5,164 nt of DNA from Chitinophagaceae bacterium (lineage in GTDB: Bacteria; Bacteroidota; Bacteroidia; Chitinophagales; Chitinophagaceae). Within the stretch, counting starts at the first letter, position 1. Every line of letters begins with the position of its first letter. The DNA lies in NCBI GenBank assembly GCA_017989935.1, contig JAGNOY010000187.1, positions 1 to 5,164 of the forward strand, read 5' to 3'. This document shows, in pieces, positions 1 through 5,164 of the stretch. The notes beneath the pieces are model-generated. The model saw only the letters and a program-made list of their open reading frames with translations, made no database searches and had not been told where the DNA came from. A program made the position numbers and the translations under genes.

Positions 1-297
1 TCCATCACCCAAGCTTACCATGTCTCCATCGGCAATTCCTAAGGCTTTACTGCTATCACCAAAGGAGGCTTTACCTAAGGTAGTGTCTGCAAAGTTTTGC
101 CAACCTCTAATGATTGTACATTGATTACCCCATGATTGAATGATGGAACTATCTTTATGAATTGCTGTACTGCCTGCTAAACCAGCCTGTGGAGCAAATT
201 GACCCCATGAGGCAATAGACGCCAACATTAAACATTGAAGAATGAAAAATTTAGTCAAGGCTTTTAATGATTTTCTTAGTAAAGGTATGTTTGCCAT
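1..297 (-). CDS. Secreted cell-surface protein, N-terminal part (3' end beyond window), second gene of cobalamin-riboswitch operon
   Basis: An open frame of 99 codons runs off the left edge without a stop. From the ATG at 297-295 the product starts MANIPLLRKSLKALTKFFIL, a basic n-region followed by a hydrophobic core (about residues 17-30), and then ...SIASWGQFAPQAG, so a Sec signal peptide cut near residue 33-35 is likely. The mature part contains AGSTAIHKDSS, GKASFGDSSKALG and VSLGDG. I recall this pattern from Bacteroidota exported proteins annotated 'cell surface protein', often found in B12-riboswitch operons and usually carrying a T9SS tail; the tail is not visible here. The start lies 47 bp inside the upstream DUF4465 gene in another frame, which suggests translational coupling. 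An in-frame TGA stands two codons before the ATG. A TTG at 258-256 is a possible alternative start but would shorten the n-region. Exact function is unknown; a role in cobalamin capture is inferred from context. Confidence 0.72.
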   Translation of the reverse strand, partial: MANIPLLRKSLKALTKFFILQCLMLASIASWGQFAPQAGLAGSTAIHKDSSIIQSWGNQCTIIRGWQNFADTTLGKASFGDSSKALGIADGDMVSLGDG

Positions 298-1237
298 CAC
301 TCATTTTTAAGAAATAAATTCCTTGTTGCAAATTATACGTAGTCAAGCTAGTTGATTGATTAGCGATGATTTTTTCTTGTAAACATATGCGCCCTTGTAT
401 GTCTGATATAGCTATATTCACTTCATTAGACGTATTGTTTTGGCATTGAATATATTGACTAAAAGGATTAGGATAAGTTTTTACATCAAGAAGTTGTTGG
501 AAATCATCAGAGGATTCAACGCCTGAAATTAAGTTGTCTAAACAAAAATATGCAGGTGTTTTAATGCCAAAAGAATTTGTATCGCTTGAATACATTTTAA
601 AAGTCAAACTATCAATGATTCCTAACCCGAATAAGTTGAAATAGGTCCAGTCTTTAATGATATAGTCATTGACATTATTTGAGTCTCTAAAATCTGCTAA
701 GTAAAAATCTAGTTCATTGGTATACACACCGCTCTTCCAACCTGTGAATGTTATTTTAAAATAATCTGAGTCATTACCACTCAAACCGCCAAATTTCTTC
801 GCATAGCCATCCCCATTTTGCATAGAACGATAAGCTATTGTGGTATTACATAATTGCACTGTGCCTACAATTGCAGCAGGACTAAAGGTGATTTTATTAA
901 ATGTTGGATTATAACTTTCATAAGCAACACCATAGTTCGTTGAGTTTGAAGCACCAATTGCTGGAAAGGCAGCCATTTCATTGGTGGCATAACTTACATT
1001 CATACTATCACTGAGTGCAGAATAGCCGAATCCACTCCAGCTTCCACCATAAGCCGTATCATAGGCATTGGTAAAATTAAAAATACTACTTGTAAAAGTA
1101 GATACTGTAGGCACAGCTGCTACGCCCTTCCAATAATTCGAACTTGGTAAAGTCAAGTTTTCAAAGTCGGCAATGTTTTGAGCCATTGCTTGAGTTGCCA
1201 TAAACAAGGTTATAGCCATGCATAAAATTTTTTTCAT
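251..1237 (-). CDS. Secreted DUF4465 protein with T9SS type A sorting domain, first gene behind a cobalamin riboswitch
   Basis: Encodes 328 aa. Residues 1-19 are a clear Sec signal peptide (MKKILCMAITLFMATQAMA, cut before Q20). Residues about 24-242 match the DUF4465 family: they open with 'DFENLTL', have 'SWSGFGYS', the hallmark 'MQNGDGYAKKFGG-SGNDSDYFKI', 'LDFYLADFR', 'DYIIKDWTYFNL', and end with 'TPAYFCLDNL'. Residues about 251-328 are a type A T9SS C-terminal domain with TYPNPF, ISDIQGR, LQQGIYFLK and a basic end (KKIIKSLD). The protein should therefore cross the outer membrane by the Por/T9SS machinery and be anchored or released at the surface. I chose the ATG at 1237-1235; an upstream in-frame TTG at 1249 would add only four lysine/arginine-rich residues before the signal peptide. 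The A/G-rich GAAAAGAAAA before the ATG may help initiation. The cobalamin riboswitch about 100 nt upstream implies repression by B12. Cobalamin or corrinoid binding is inferred from context, not shown by the sequence. Confidence 0.9.
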   Translation of the reverse strand: MKKILCMAITLFMATQAMAQNIADFENLTLPSSNYWKGVAAVPTVSTFTSSIFNFTNAYDTAYGGSWSGFGYSALSDSMNVSYATNEMAAFPAIGASNSTNYGVAYESYNPTFNKITFSPAAIVGTVQLCNTTIAYRSMQNGDGYAKKFGGLSGNDSDYFKITFTGWKSGVYTNELDFYLADFRDSNNVNDYIIKDWTYFNLFGLGIIDSLTFKMYSSDTNSFGIKTPAYFCLDNLISGVESSDDFQQLLDVKTYPNPFSQYIQCQNNTSNEVNIAISDIQGRICLQEKIIANQSTSLTTYNLQQGIYFLKMSDGKHTFTKKIIKSLD

Positions 1238-1302
1238 TTTTCTTTTCAATAAAAAAATGGGAAGTACACATAAGCCCGAAAAGCGTATTCAAGCCTACCG
1301 CA

Positions 1303-1320
1303 GGTTTTATTCCCGAAACC
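1303..1320 (-). promoter_or_regulatory. P13 hairpin with L13 'CGGG' loop (riboswitch expression platform)
   Basis: On the minus strand GGTTT and AAACC pair around a loop that contains CGGG (1315-1312). This loop complements CCCG at 1443-1440 in the L5 region of the aptamer. An L5-L13 kissing interaction is the known regulatory contact of cobalamin riboswitches; ligand binding stabilises it and alters access to the downstream initiation region. The hairpin lies 65 nt upstream of the DUF4465 start codon, and no convincing intrinsic terminator is seen, so how the switch acts on the gene is not obvious. Confidence 0.7.
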
Positions 1321-1333
1321 AACGAGTAAAATT

Positions 1334-1499
1334 TTGTAGCAGGCAGGTCTTCTGACTTACTCTATCATCTTGATCCCTTCCCGCAATGAGTTTGGAAAAT
1401 TGCAGTGGTCATAATCAAGACTTTAAGAGCTTACAGCACCGGGTAGTGTCACTGATTTTCACAGTATTCCCTTTTCACCCTTTCGGGCACCTAATACAA
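1334..1499 (-). promoter_or_regulatory. Cobalamin (B12) riboswitch aptamer
   Basis: Reading the minus strand, the conserved cobalamin aptamer blocks appear in order. They are AGGTGCC, GGGTGAAAAGGGAA, ACTGTGAAAATCAGT, ACCCGGTGCTGTAAGC, ACCACTGC, GCGGGAAGGG and the B12 box AGTCAGAAGACCTGCCTGC (1357-1339). Helices support it: P1 TTGTA/TACAA (1499-1495 with 1338-1334), P2 AGGT/ACCT, P6 TCTTGAT/ATCAAGA (1420-1414 with 1374-1368) and P7 GCAAT/ATTGC (1403-1399 with 1387-1383). CCCG in L5 (1443-1440) pairs with CGGG in L13 downstream. The switch binds adenosyl- or other cobalamins in the nascent mRNA and normally turns expression down when B12 is plentiful. It controls the DUF4465 gene and the co-transcribed surface protein. 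The aptamer begins within a few nucleotides of the predicted transcription start, so almost nothing precedes it on the RNA. Confidence 0.95.
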
Positions 1500-1501
1500 G
1501 G

Positions 1502-1531
1502 CAAATATACACAAGGATTATTTTTCTCAAA
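1502..1531 (-). promoter_or_regulatory. Bacteroidota-type promoter for the riboswitch operon
   Basis: On the minus strand TTTG (1531-1528) is followed after 18 nt by TATATTTG (1509-1502), a full match to the Bacteroidota sigma-ABfr consensus TAnnTTTG at -7 with TTTG near -33. Transcription would start around 1497, right at the first strand of the riboswitch P1 helix. The agreement between promoter and aptamer edges supports both calls. Confidence 0.8.
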
Positions 1532-1555
1532 AGAAATGTTTCAACATCAAAGTCT

Positions 1556-1700
1556 TTATGGTTGTTTGGGCGGCACACAGGCTATCCGTTCCAAGTCCTC
1601 TTCCGATTCGGCTATCATCATGCTAGAAATGTTGAAAACTCGTGAAGCCTCTCGGAATCCGGGCTTTCCACTACTATCCTTGCCGCAATACATCTATGTA
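1556..1700. other. GC-rich island with paired ends: candidate small structured RNA (or 45-codon ORF), unidentified
   Basis: Between the riboswitch promoter and the prfC promoter lies a stretch that is roughly half G+C, in an otherwise AT-rich setting. Its ends pair: GCGGCA (1570-1575) with TGCCGC (1681-1686), extended by AGG (1579-1581) with CCT (1678-1680). Inside, GTGAAGCC (1642-1649) pairs with GGCTT..CAC (1662-1671), closing a CGG-AAT-CCG hairpin (1653-1661). A second CCG-ATT-CGG hairpin sits at 1603-1611, and the two 3-nt loops complement each other. On the minus strand 1693-1556 is also open (45 codons from ATG, beginning MYCGKDSSGKPGF and ending CVPPKQP). I do not recognise either reading. 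It lacks the core motifs of RNase P RNA, tmRNA and SRP RNA. Strand is open: a near-consensus -7 box (TATGGTTG, 1557-1564) favours plus, and a weak hairpin plus T-run (about 1547-1529) favours minus. Confidence 0.4.
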
Positions 1701-1762
1701 CCGTAAAGCATCATGTTTTTGTTTGAAATCATGATCGCTGAGTCATTTTCGATTTTTGACAT

Positions 1763-1770
1763 TACCTTTG
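1763..1770 (+). promoter_or_regulatory. -7 promoter element of prfC (TACCTTTG), near-leaderless start
   Basis: TACCTTTG matches the Bacteroidota -7 consensus TAnnTTTG. It ends 8 nt before the ATG at 1779, so the transcript would begin only a few nucleotides ahead of the start codon. No good TTG is seen at the -33 distance. The arrangement 'TACCTTTGC-few nt-ATG' is common in this phylum and supports 1779 as the true start. Confidence 0.65.
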
Positions 1771-1778
1771 CGCACTTT

Positions 1779-3371
1779 ATGAAATACGACCACGAAATAG
1801 AAAAAAGAAAAACTTTCGCTATCATTTCTCACCCAGATGCTGGTAAAACAACCCTCACCGAAAAGTTTCTGCTTTTTGGAGGTGCTATCCAAACAGCTGG
1901 AGCGGTGAAGTCTAATAAGATTAAAAAACATGCCACGTCTGATTTCATGGAAATTGAAAGACAAAGAGGTATTTCGGTGGCAACCTCAGTAATGAGCTTC
2001 GAATACAGAGATAAATTAATTAATCTGTTAGATACACCTGGTCATAAAGATTTTGCTGAAGATACTTACAGAACCTTAACCGCTGTAGATAGTGTAGTAT
2101 TAGTTATTGACTGTGTAAAAGGTGTCGAAGAACAAACACAACGCTTGATGGAAGTGTGTAGAATGCGCAAAACACCGGTGATTATTTTTATCAATAAAAT
2201 GGATAGAGACGGCAAAAATCCATTTGATTTATTAGAAGAAATTGAAAAAACTTTAGGTATTAAAACGCAACCTTTAACATGGCCTATTAATATGGGGCGC
2301 GAGTTTAAAGGGGTATACAATATTCCAGATAAAAGTTTCATCGCTTTTCAGGCTAATCAAAAGGCAACGGATGATGATTTAGTTTTTCTACCGGATTTAA
2401 GTACAGAGGATATTGTTAAGTTAGTCGGAGAAAAAGATGCGAATACCTTAAGAGAGGATATGGAATTGATCACCGGCGTGTATGAGGATTTTGATAAGCA
2501 AGCCTATTTAAATGGTGATTTGTCGCCAGTATTTTTTGGAAGTGCCGTGAATAATTTTGGTATTAAAGATTTGCTAGATATGTTTATTCAAATTGCCCCT
2601 TCACCTAGGCCACGCTTAACAGACAAGCGAGAGGTGAATGCTGATGAAGATAAATTTACTGGGTTTATTTTTAAAATTCATGCCAATATAGATCCTCGTC
2701 ACAGAGATCGAGTTGCATTTCTTAGAATTTGTTCAGGCAAGTTCGAACGAAATACATTTTACCAACACGTTCGATTAGAGAAGAAAGTAAGATTTAGTAA
2801 TCCCTATACCTTCTTAGCCCGCGAAAAAAATGTGGTAGACGATGCTTTCCCTGGTGATGTGGTGGGTTTGTTTGATACAGGTAATTTTAAAATTGGTGAT
2901 ACCCTCACCGAAGGCGAAATGATGACTTATGCAGGGATACCAAGTTTTTCACCCGAGATATTTAAGGAATTAGTGAATAATGATCCTTTGAAAACAAAGC
3001 AAATGGAAAAAGGAGTCAGGCAACTTACTGATGAAGGAGTTGCTCAGTTATTTACACAACATGGGGGTAATAGAAAAATTATTGGTTGTGTAGGTGATTT
3101 ACAGTTCGAGGTAATACAATATAGACTCTTACAAGAATATGGCGCTGCCTGCAGTTTCAGAACCTTGCCTTATTATAAAGCTTGTTGGATTAAAGGAGAT
3201 GCCCAAAAAGTAGCCGACTTTACACGATTTAAACAAGCAAATATTGTAGAAGATAAAGAAGGAAACTTGGTGTATTTAGCAGAAAGCGAATGGTATTTGA
3301 ACACCGAAAGAAAAAATAATCCCGAAATTAAATTTTATATCACCAGCGATTTTAAATATGAAGTTGAATAA
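1779..3371 (+). CDS. prfC: Peptide chain release factor 3 (RF3), translational GTPase
   Basis: Encodes 530 aa, very close to the roughly 529 aa of E. coli RF3. RF3 is a cytosolic GTPase that removes RF1/RF2 from the ribosome after peptide release. The G domain is intact: G1 SHPDAGKTT (residues 17-25), G2 region RGISVATSV (63-71), G3 DTPGHKDF (85-92), G4 NKMD (139-142) and G5 SAV (255-257). The RF3-specific segment GGAIQTAGAVKSNKIKKHATSDFMEIERQRGIS (34-66) separates it from EF-G and LepA. The EF-Tu-like domain II (FIFKIHANIDPRHRDRVAFLRI...) and the C-terminal domain (VGDLQFEVIQYRL) follow. An in-frame ATG at 1713 would add 22 residues absent from the family, and it lies upstream of the -7 box, so I reject it. 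The gene stands alone and converges on the next gene, with 17 nt between stop codons. Confidence 0.96.
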   Translation: MKYDHEIEKRKTFAIISHPDAGKTTLTEKFLLFGGAIQTAGAVKSNKIKKHATSDFMEIERQRGISVATSVMSFEYRDKLINLLDTPGHKDFAEDTYRTLTAVDSVVLVIDCVKGVEEQTQRLMEVCRMRKTPVIIFINKMDRDGKNPFDLLEEIEKTLGIKTQPLTWPINMGREFKGVYNIPDKSFIAFQANQKATDDDLVFLPDLSTEDIVKLVGEKDANTLREDMELITGVYEDFDKQAYLNGDLSPVFFGSAVNNFGIKDLLDMFIQIAPSPRPRLTDKREVNADEDKFTGFIFKIHANIDPRHRDRVAFLRICSGKFERNTFYQHVRLEKKVRFSNPYTFLAREKNVVDDAFPGDVVGLFDTGNFKIGDTLTEGEMMTYAGIPSFSPEIFKELVNNDPLKTKQMEKGVRQLTDEGVAQLFTQHGGNRKIIGCVGDLQFEVIQYRLLQEYGAACSFRTLPYYKACWIKGDAQKVADFTRFKQANIVEDKEGNLVYLAESEWYLNTERKNNPEIKFYITSDFKYEVE

Positions 3372-3388
3372 ACTTGATATGTTGTATC

Positions 3389-3703
3389 TTAATTTGTAAG
3401 CTTATCTTTTAAAGTATTCAACACAAATTTCACAATTTGACTAAATACTGTGGCATTTTCAATACTGTTTTCAGAAGATGAAAATTCGGGTAGTAGTTGC
3501 TTTTCAAGTCGTAATGGGCCATAGGAAGGTGCTAGGCAAGTGAGCGCAATAATAAAACCAGTATATACACTTAAAGTGATAAATGCTTTTTTTAGCATTT
3601 GTTTCTTATTATTGATATAAGCAATTAAGGTAAATGCACCTAAGAAAATCAGAATAATCAAAAGCCAGTTGTCAGAAAACCAGTTGTTTTGAATGTAGTG
3701 CAT
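3389..3703 (-). CDS. Small two-helix membrane protein, unknown function
   Basis: Encodes 104 aa from the ATG at 3703-3701; a TTG at 3721 would add six residues but overlaps the promoter -7 box. Two hydrophobic segments are visible: residues about 13-30 (WLLIILIFLGAFTLIAYI) and about 40-58 (AFITLSVYTGFIIALTCLA). They are separated by a short basic loop (NNKKQMLKK), so the loop should be cytoplasmic with both termini outside by the positive-inside rule. The tail (about 62-104) is soluble, with a serine/acid stretch (EFSSSENSIEN) and a lysine-rich end. The N-terminal 'NW..NWLL...' helix followed by a basic patch weakly recalls the start of DUF4271 membrane proteins, but this one is much shorter; I would not name it on that basis. 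The gene is convergent with prfC and divergent from the next gene. A real gene is likely because of its coherent topology and own promoter. Confidence 0.6.
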   Translation of the reverse strand: MHYIQNNWFSDNWLLIILIFLGAFTLIAYINNKKQMLKKAFITLSVYTGFIIALTCLAPSYGPLRLEKQLLPEFSSSENSIENATVFSQIVKFVLNTLKDKLTN

Positions 3704-3718
3704 GGGGGTGGTTTGAAA

Positions 3719-3726
3719 CAAATCTA
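3719..3726 (-). promoter_or_regulatory. -7 promoter element (TAGATTTG) for the two-helix membrane protein gene
   Basis: On the minus strand TAGATTTG fits TAnnTTTG and lies 15 nt before the ATG at 3703. No clear -33 TTG is seen at the expected distance. The box overlaps the TTG at 3721, which makes the longer translation start unlikely. Confidence 0.5.
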
Positions 3727-3755
3727 AGGAAAGTTTTAATAATTCGTATAAAAAT

Positions 3756-3789
3756 TGTGCGAAATTCTCAAAGAATCATTATATTTTTG
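3756..3789 (+). promoter_or_regulatory. Bacteroidota-type promoter for the mini-CTD protein / rlmB unit
   Basis: TTG (3756-3758) and TATTTTTG (3782-3789) are 23 nt apart and match the TTG / TAnnTTTG pattern, at the long end of the usual spacing. The box ends 11 nt before the ATG at 3801, giving a leader of only a few nucleotides. It is divergent from the minus-strand promoter at 3719-3726. Confidence 0.65.
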
Positions 3790-3800
3790 CAGAAGCTATC

Positions 3801-4130
3801 ATGAAAAGAATTCTACTTTTAATTGGCTTTGTAGTATTAGGCTTTCGCGTTTGGGCTGGAGGAGAAGATACAAAATTGTGTTCACTATCTCCGGTACCCT
3901 TAAGTGGAAGCAAACTCACAGTTAAGTTAAACGTAGCTAATTCTTCAGTAGTTTCAGTAGAGTTGCGCAATTTGATAGGTCGCAGACTACAAGAAAAAAA
4001 GTTTCCACTCGGAGGTGAGGAGGTTATTTTTGAAGAGATGAGTAATTACCCAAGCGGTATTTATGTAGTCTTAGCCAAAGATAGTTTTGGCAAAATCGTT
4101 GAAACCTCTAAATTTATCATCAACAAATAA
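3801..4130 (+). CDS. Mini exported protein: signal peptide plus stand-alone T9SS-type C-terminal domain
   Basis: Encodes 109 aa. Residues 1-19 form a Sec signal peptide (MKRILLLIGFVVLGFRVWA, cut before GGED), with an arginine unusually late in the hydrophobic part. Almost all of the rest (about 28-109) resembles a T9SS type A sorting domain: LSPVPLSGSKLTVKL in place of YPNP..., VELRNLIGRRLQEKKF (the 'hxxhxxxGrhh' strand), MSNYPSGIYVVLAKDS (the 'L.xGxYhhhh' strand) and a C-terminal VETSKFIINK. There is no room for a cargo domain. The proline motif is degenerate (PVP rather than PNP), so it may not be a working secretion signal and could instead be a small periplasmic beta-sandwich protein built from the same fold. 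The gene has its own promoter and ends 5 nt before rlmB, so the two are probably co-transcribed. Function unknown. Confidence 0.8.
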   Translation: MKRILLLIGFVVLGFRVWAGGEDTKLCSLSPVPLSGSKLTVKLNVANSSVVSVELRNLIGRRLQEKKFPLGGEEVIFEEMSNYPSGIYVVLAKDSFGKIVETSKFIINK

Positions 4131-4135
4131 GTTCG

Positions 4136-4888
4136 ATGCGATCAGCAAAATCAATCATCTACGGTAGAAATCCCGTATTAGAAGCCTTACAAAATAAAAA
4201 ACCCATAGATCGCATTTTAATGCATCACACCATTAGTGGTGAAAACATCGGTGATATAATACGATTGGCTAAAGAAGCGAATGTTCCAATTGTAAGGGTG
4301 CCGATGGAAAAATTAAATACCATGGTCAGAGGTGCACATCAAGGTATCATTGCCTATGGAGCCATAGTGGATTATACACCCATTCAAGATGTGATTTCTC
4401 ATTTATATGATCAAGGGAAAAACCCATTGTTGCTATTATTAGATGGCATTACTGATGTCAGAAATACTGGAGCCATCATTCGAAGTGCCGTTTGTTGTGG
4501 AGTAGATGCCATTATTTTTACAGAAAAAAATTCAGCGCCTTTGCATGAAGACATGGTAAAGACATCGGCTGGTGCCATGATGCAAGTTACTTTTTGTAGA
4601 GAAAAAAATGTGGCCACTGTGATTAATGCGTTAAAATTAAATGGAATAAAAATCTTATCTAGTGATTTACAAGCCAAAAAATCATTGTTAGACATAGACT
4701 TTAGTGAACCGACATGTATAGTCATGGGAGCTGAAGAAAAGGGAATTTCAAGAATTACACAAGAAGAGTGTGATGAAACCTTTATTATTCCGATGTCAGG
4801 AGATTTCGATAGTTTTAATGTGTCTGTAGCTGCCGGTATTATTTGTTTCGAAGCCATGAAACAAAGAATGAACATAGCAAAGAGTTAA
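4136..4888 (+). CDS. rlmB: 23S rRNA 2'-O-ribose methyltransferase of the SpoU/TrmH family, RlmB type
   Basis: Encodes 250 aa. RlmB uses S-adenosylmethionine to methylate the 2'-OH of G2251 in the 23S rRNA P-loop. The N-terminal substrate-binding domain begins IIYGRNPVLEAL (7-18), the RlmB hallmark, and includes RGAHQGIIA (65-73). The trefoil-knot SPOUT domain has all three motifs: motif 1 LDGITDVRNTGAIIRSA (102-118, catalytic-region N110 and R116), motif 2 IVMGAEEKGIS (195-205, E200) and motif 3 IPMSGDFDSFNVSVAAGI (218-235, N228 and S230). Length is normal for the family. The ATG is 5 nt after the stop of the mini-CTD gene, with no promoter between them and no clear Shine-Dalgarno, so expression depends on the upstream promoter. 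The family-level call is certain; the exact target is assigned by resemblance to RlmB, since related SpoU enzymes modify other sites. Confidence 0.93.
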   Translation: MRSAKSIIYGRNPVLEALQNKKPIDRILMHHTISGENIGDIIRLAKEANVPIVRVPMEKLNTMVRGAHQGIIAYGAIVDYTPIQDVISHLYDQGKNPLLLLLDGITDVRNTGAIIRSAVCCGVDAIIFTEKNSAPLHEDMVKTSAGAMMQVTFCREKNVATVINALKLNGIKILSSDLQAKKSLLDIDFSEPTCIVMGAEEKGISRITQEECDETFIIPMSGDFDSFNVSVAAGIICFEAMKQRMNIAKS

Positions 4889-4928
4889 ATTAGTTAATTA
4901 TATTTTTCAGATTGATTGAAGACTACTC

Positions 4929-5164
4929 ATGAATAAAAACAGTATTGTTATAGGATTTATAAGCGGTGCCATTGTACCTATTCTCGGCATTGCTATTTTT
5001 TATTTAATAAAATATATGCCTGATCAGATTTCTGTGTTAGATTTTATTTTTATGATAAAAATAAATCAATATTTGATTCCAGAAATTATCTCTTTGGGAT
5101 TAATCACTTGTATTCCCTTGATTACTTATTTCAAGAATAGAAGATTATACAATTCACTCAAAGG
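4929..5164 (+). CDS. Small integral membrane protein, N-terminal part (cut by right edge)
   Basis: An open frame of 78 codons plus 2 nt starts at ATG 4929 and is still open at the window end. Residues about 6-27 (IVIGFISGAIVPILGIAIFYLI) form a first membrane helix and about 48-67 (YLIPEIISLGLITCIPLITYF) a second, followed by a basic patch (KNRRLYNSLKG). Between them is a short loop with DQISVLDFIFM. The pattern of 'GF.xG...P..G....Y' then a basic-tailed second helix resembles small hypothetical membrane proteins common in Bacteroidota, which I recall as having four helices and about 130 aa; I know no function for them. It follows rlmB by 40 nt of A/T-rich sequence. TATTTTTC at 4900-4907 is an imperfect -7 box, so either read-through from rlmB or a weak own promoter is possible. 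Confidence 0.65.
   Translation, partial: MNKNSIVIGFISGAIVPILGIAIFYLIKYMPDQISVLDFIFMIKINQYLIPEIISLGLITCIPLITYFKNRRLYNSLK

Noticed and set aside
1250..1285. T-run on the minus strand before the DUF4465 gene as a riboswitch terminator
   Set aside because: Only a 3-bp GGG/CCC stem with a long loop precedes it, too weak for an intrinsic terminator.
1641..1671. Resemblance of the minus-strand GTGGAAAGCCCGGATTCC to the RNase P P4 motif
   Set aside because: The partner P4 strand and the other universal RNase P blocks are missing and the region is far too short.
1386..1706. Plus-strand open frame of 106 codons
   Set aside because: Its first third is antisense to the cobalamin riboswitch and the rest crosses the riboswitch promoter and the structured island. 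The product has no domain-like features.
1713..1778. Upstream ATG extending RF3 by 22 residues
   Set aside because: The extension is not part of the RF3 family and spans the promoter -7 box. The ATG at 1779 gives the normal length.
3372..3388. Bidirectional terminator between prfC and the convergent gene
   Set aside because: The 17-nt gap shows no stable inverted repeat. Termination must occur inside the neighbouring genes or by Rho.
4411..4875. Long minus-strand open frame of 154 codons
   Set aside because: It is fully antisense to rlmB, whose catalytic motifs are intact. The minus-strand frames inside prfC (1743-1964, 2066-2341) and 3779-3970 are shadows for the same reason.
4889..4904. 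AATTA/TAATT inverted repeat after rlmB
   Set aside because: A short, all-A/T repeat of this kind is expected by chance here and would not form a useful terminator stem.

Overview
The window looks like chromosomal DNA of a Bacteroidota bacterium, probably of the Chitinophagales/Sphingobacteriales type. The evidence is AT-rich sequence, type IX secretion (T9SS) C-terminal sorting domains of the 'YPNPF ... GIYFLKM ... KKIIK' kind, promoters with the Bacteroidota -7 motif TAnnTTTG close to start codons, and few Shine-Dalgarno sequences. No mobile element, CRISPR array, tRNA or rRNA was seen.

Left block (1-1531, minus strand): a cobalamin-controlled operon. A strong Bacteroidota promoter (TTTG-N18-TATATTTG) drives a leader containing a full cobalamin riboswitch with B12 box, P6/P7 arms and an L5-L13 kissing-loop pair. 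It is followed by a secreted DUF4465 protein with a T9SS tail. A second secreted protein runs off the left edge; its start lies 47 bp inside the DUF4465 gene. The block is best read as a B12-responsive cell-surface module. A BtuB-like outer-membrane receptor would be expected beyond the left edge, but it is not in view.

Middle (1532-1778): intergenic DNA holding an unexplained GC-rich island (about 1568-1686). Its two ends pair with each other and it contains internal hairpins. It may be an undescribed small RNA or a 45-codon ORF; strand and identity are unresolved.

Right block: prfC (release factor 3, plus strand) has a promoter that nearly abuts its ATG. It converges on a small two-helix membrane protein gene (minus strand). 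A divergent promoter pair follows. The rightward promoter drives a tiny exported protein that is little more than a signal peptide plus a T9SS-type C-terminal domain, then rlmB (23S rRNA 2'-O-methyltransferase) 5 nt later, then the start of a small membrane protein cut by the right edge. prfC and rlmB are translation housekeeping genes. The left operon is the accessory, vitamin-regulated part.
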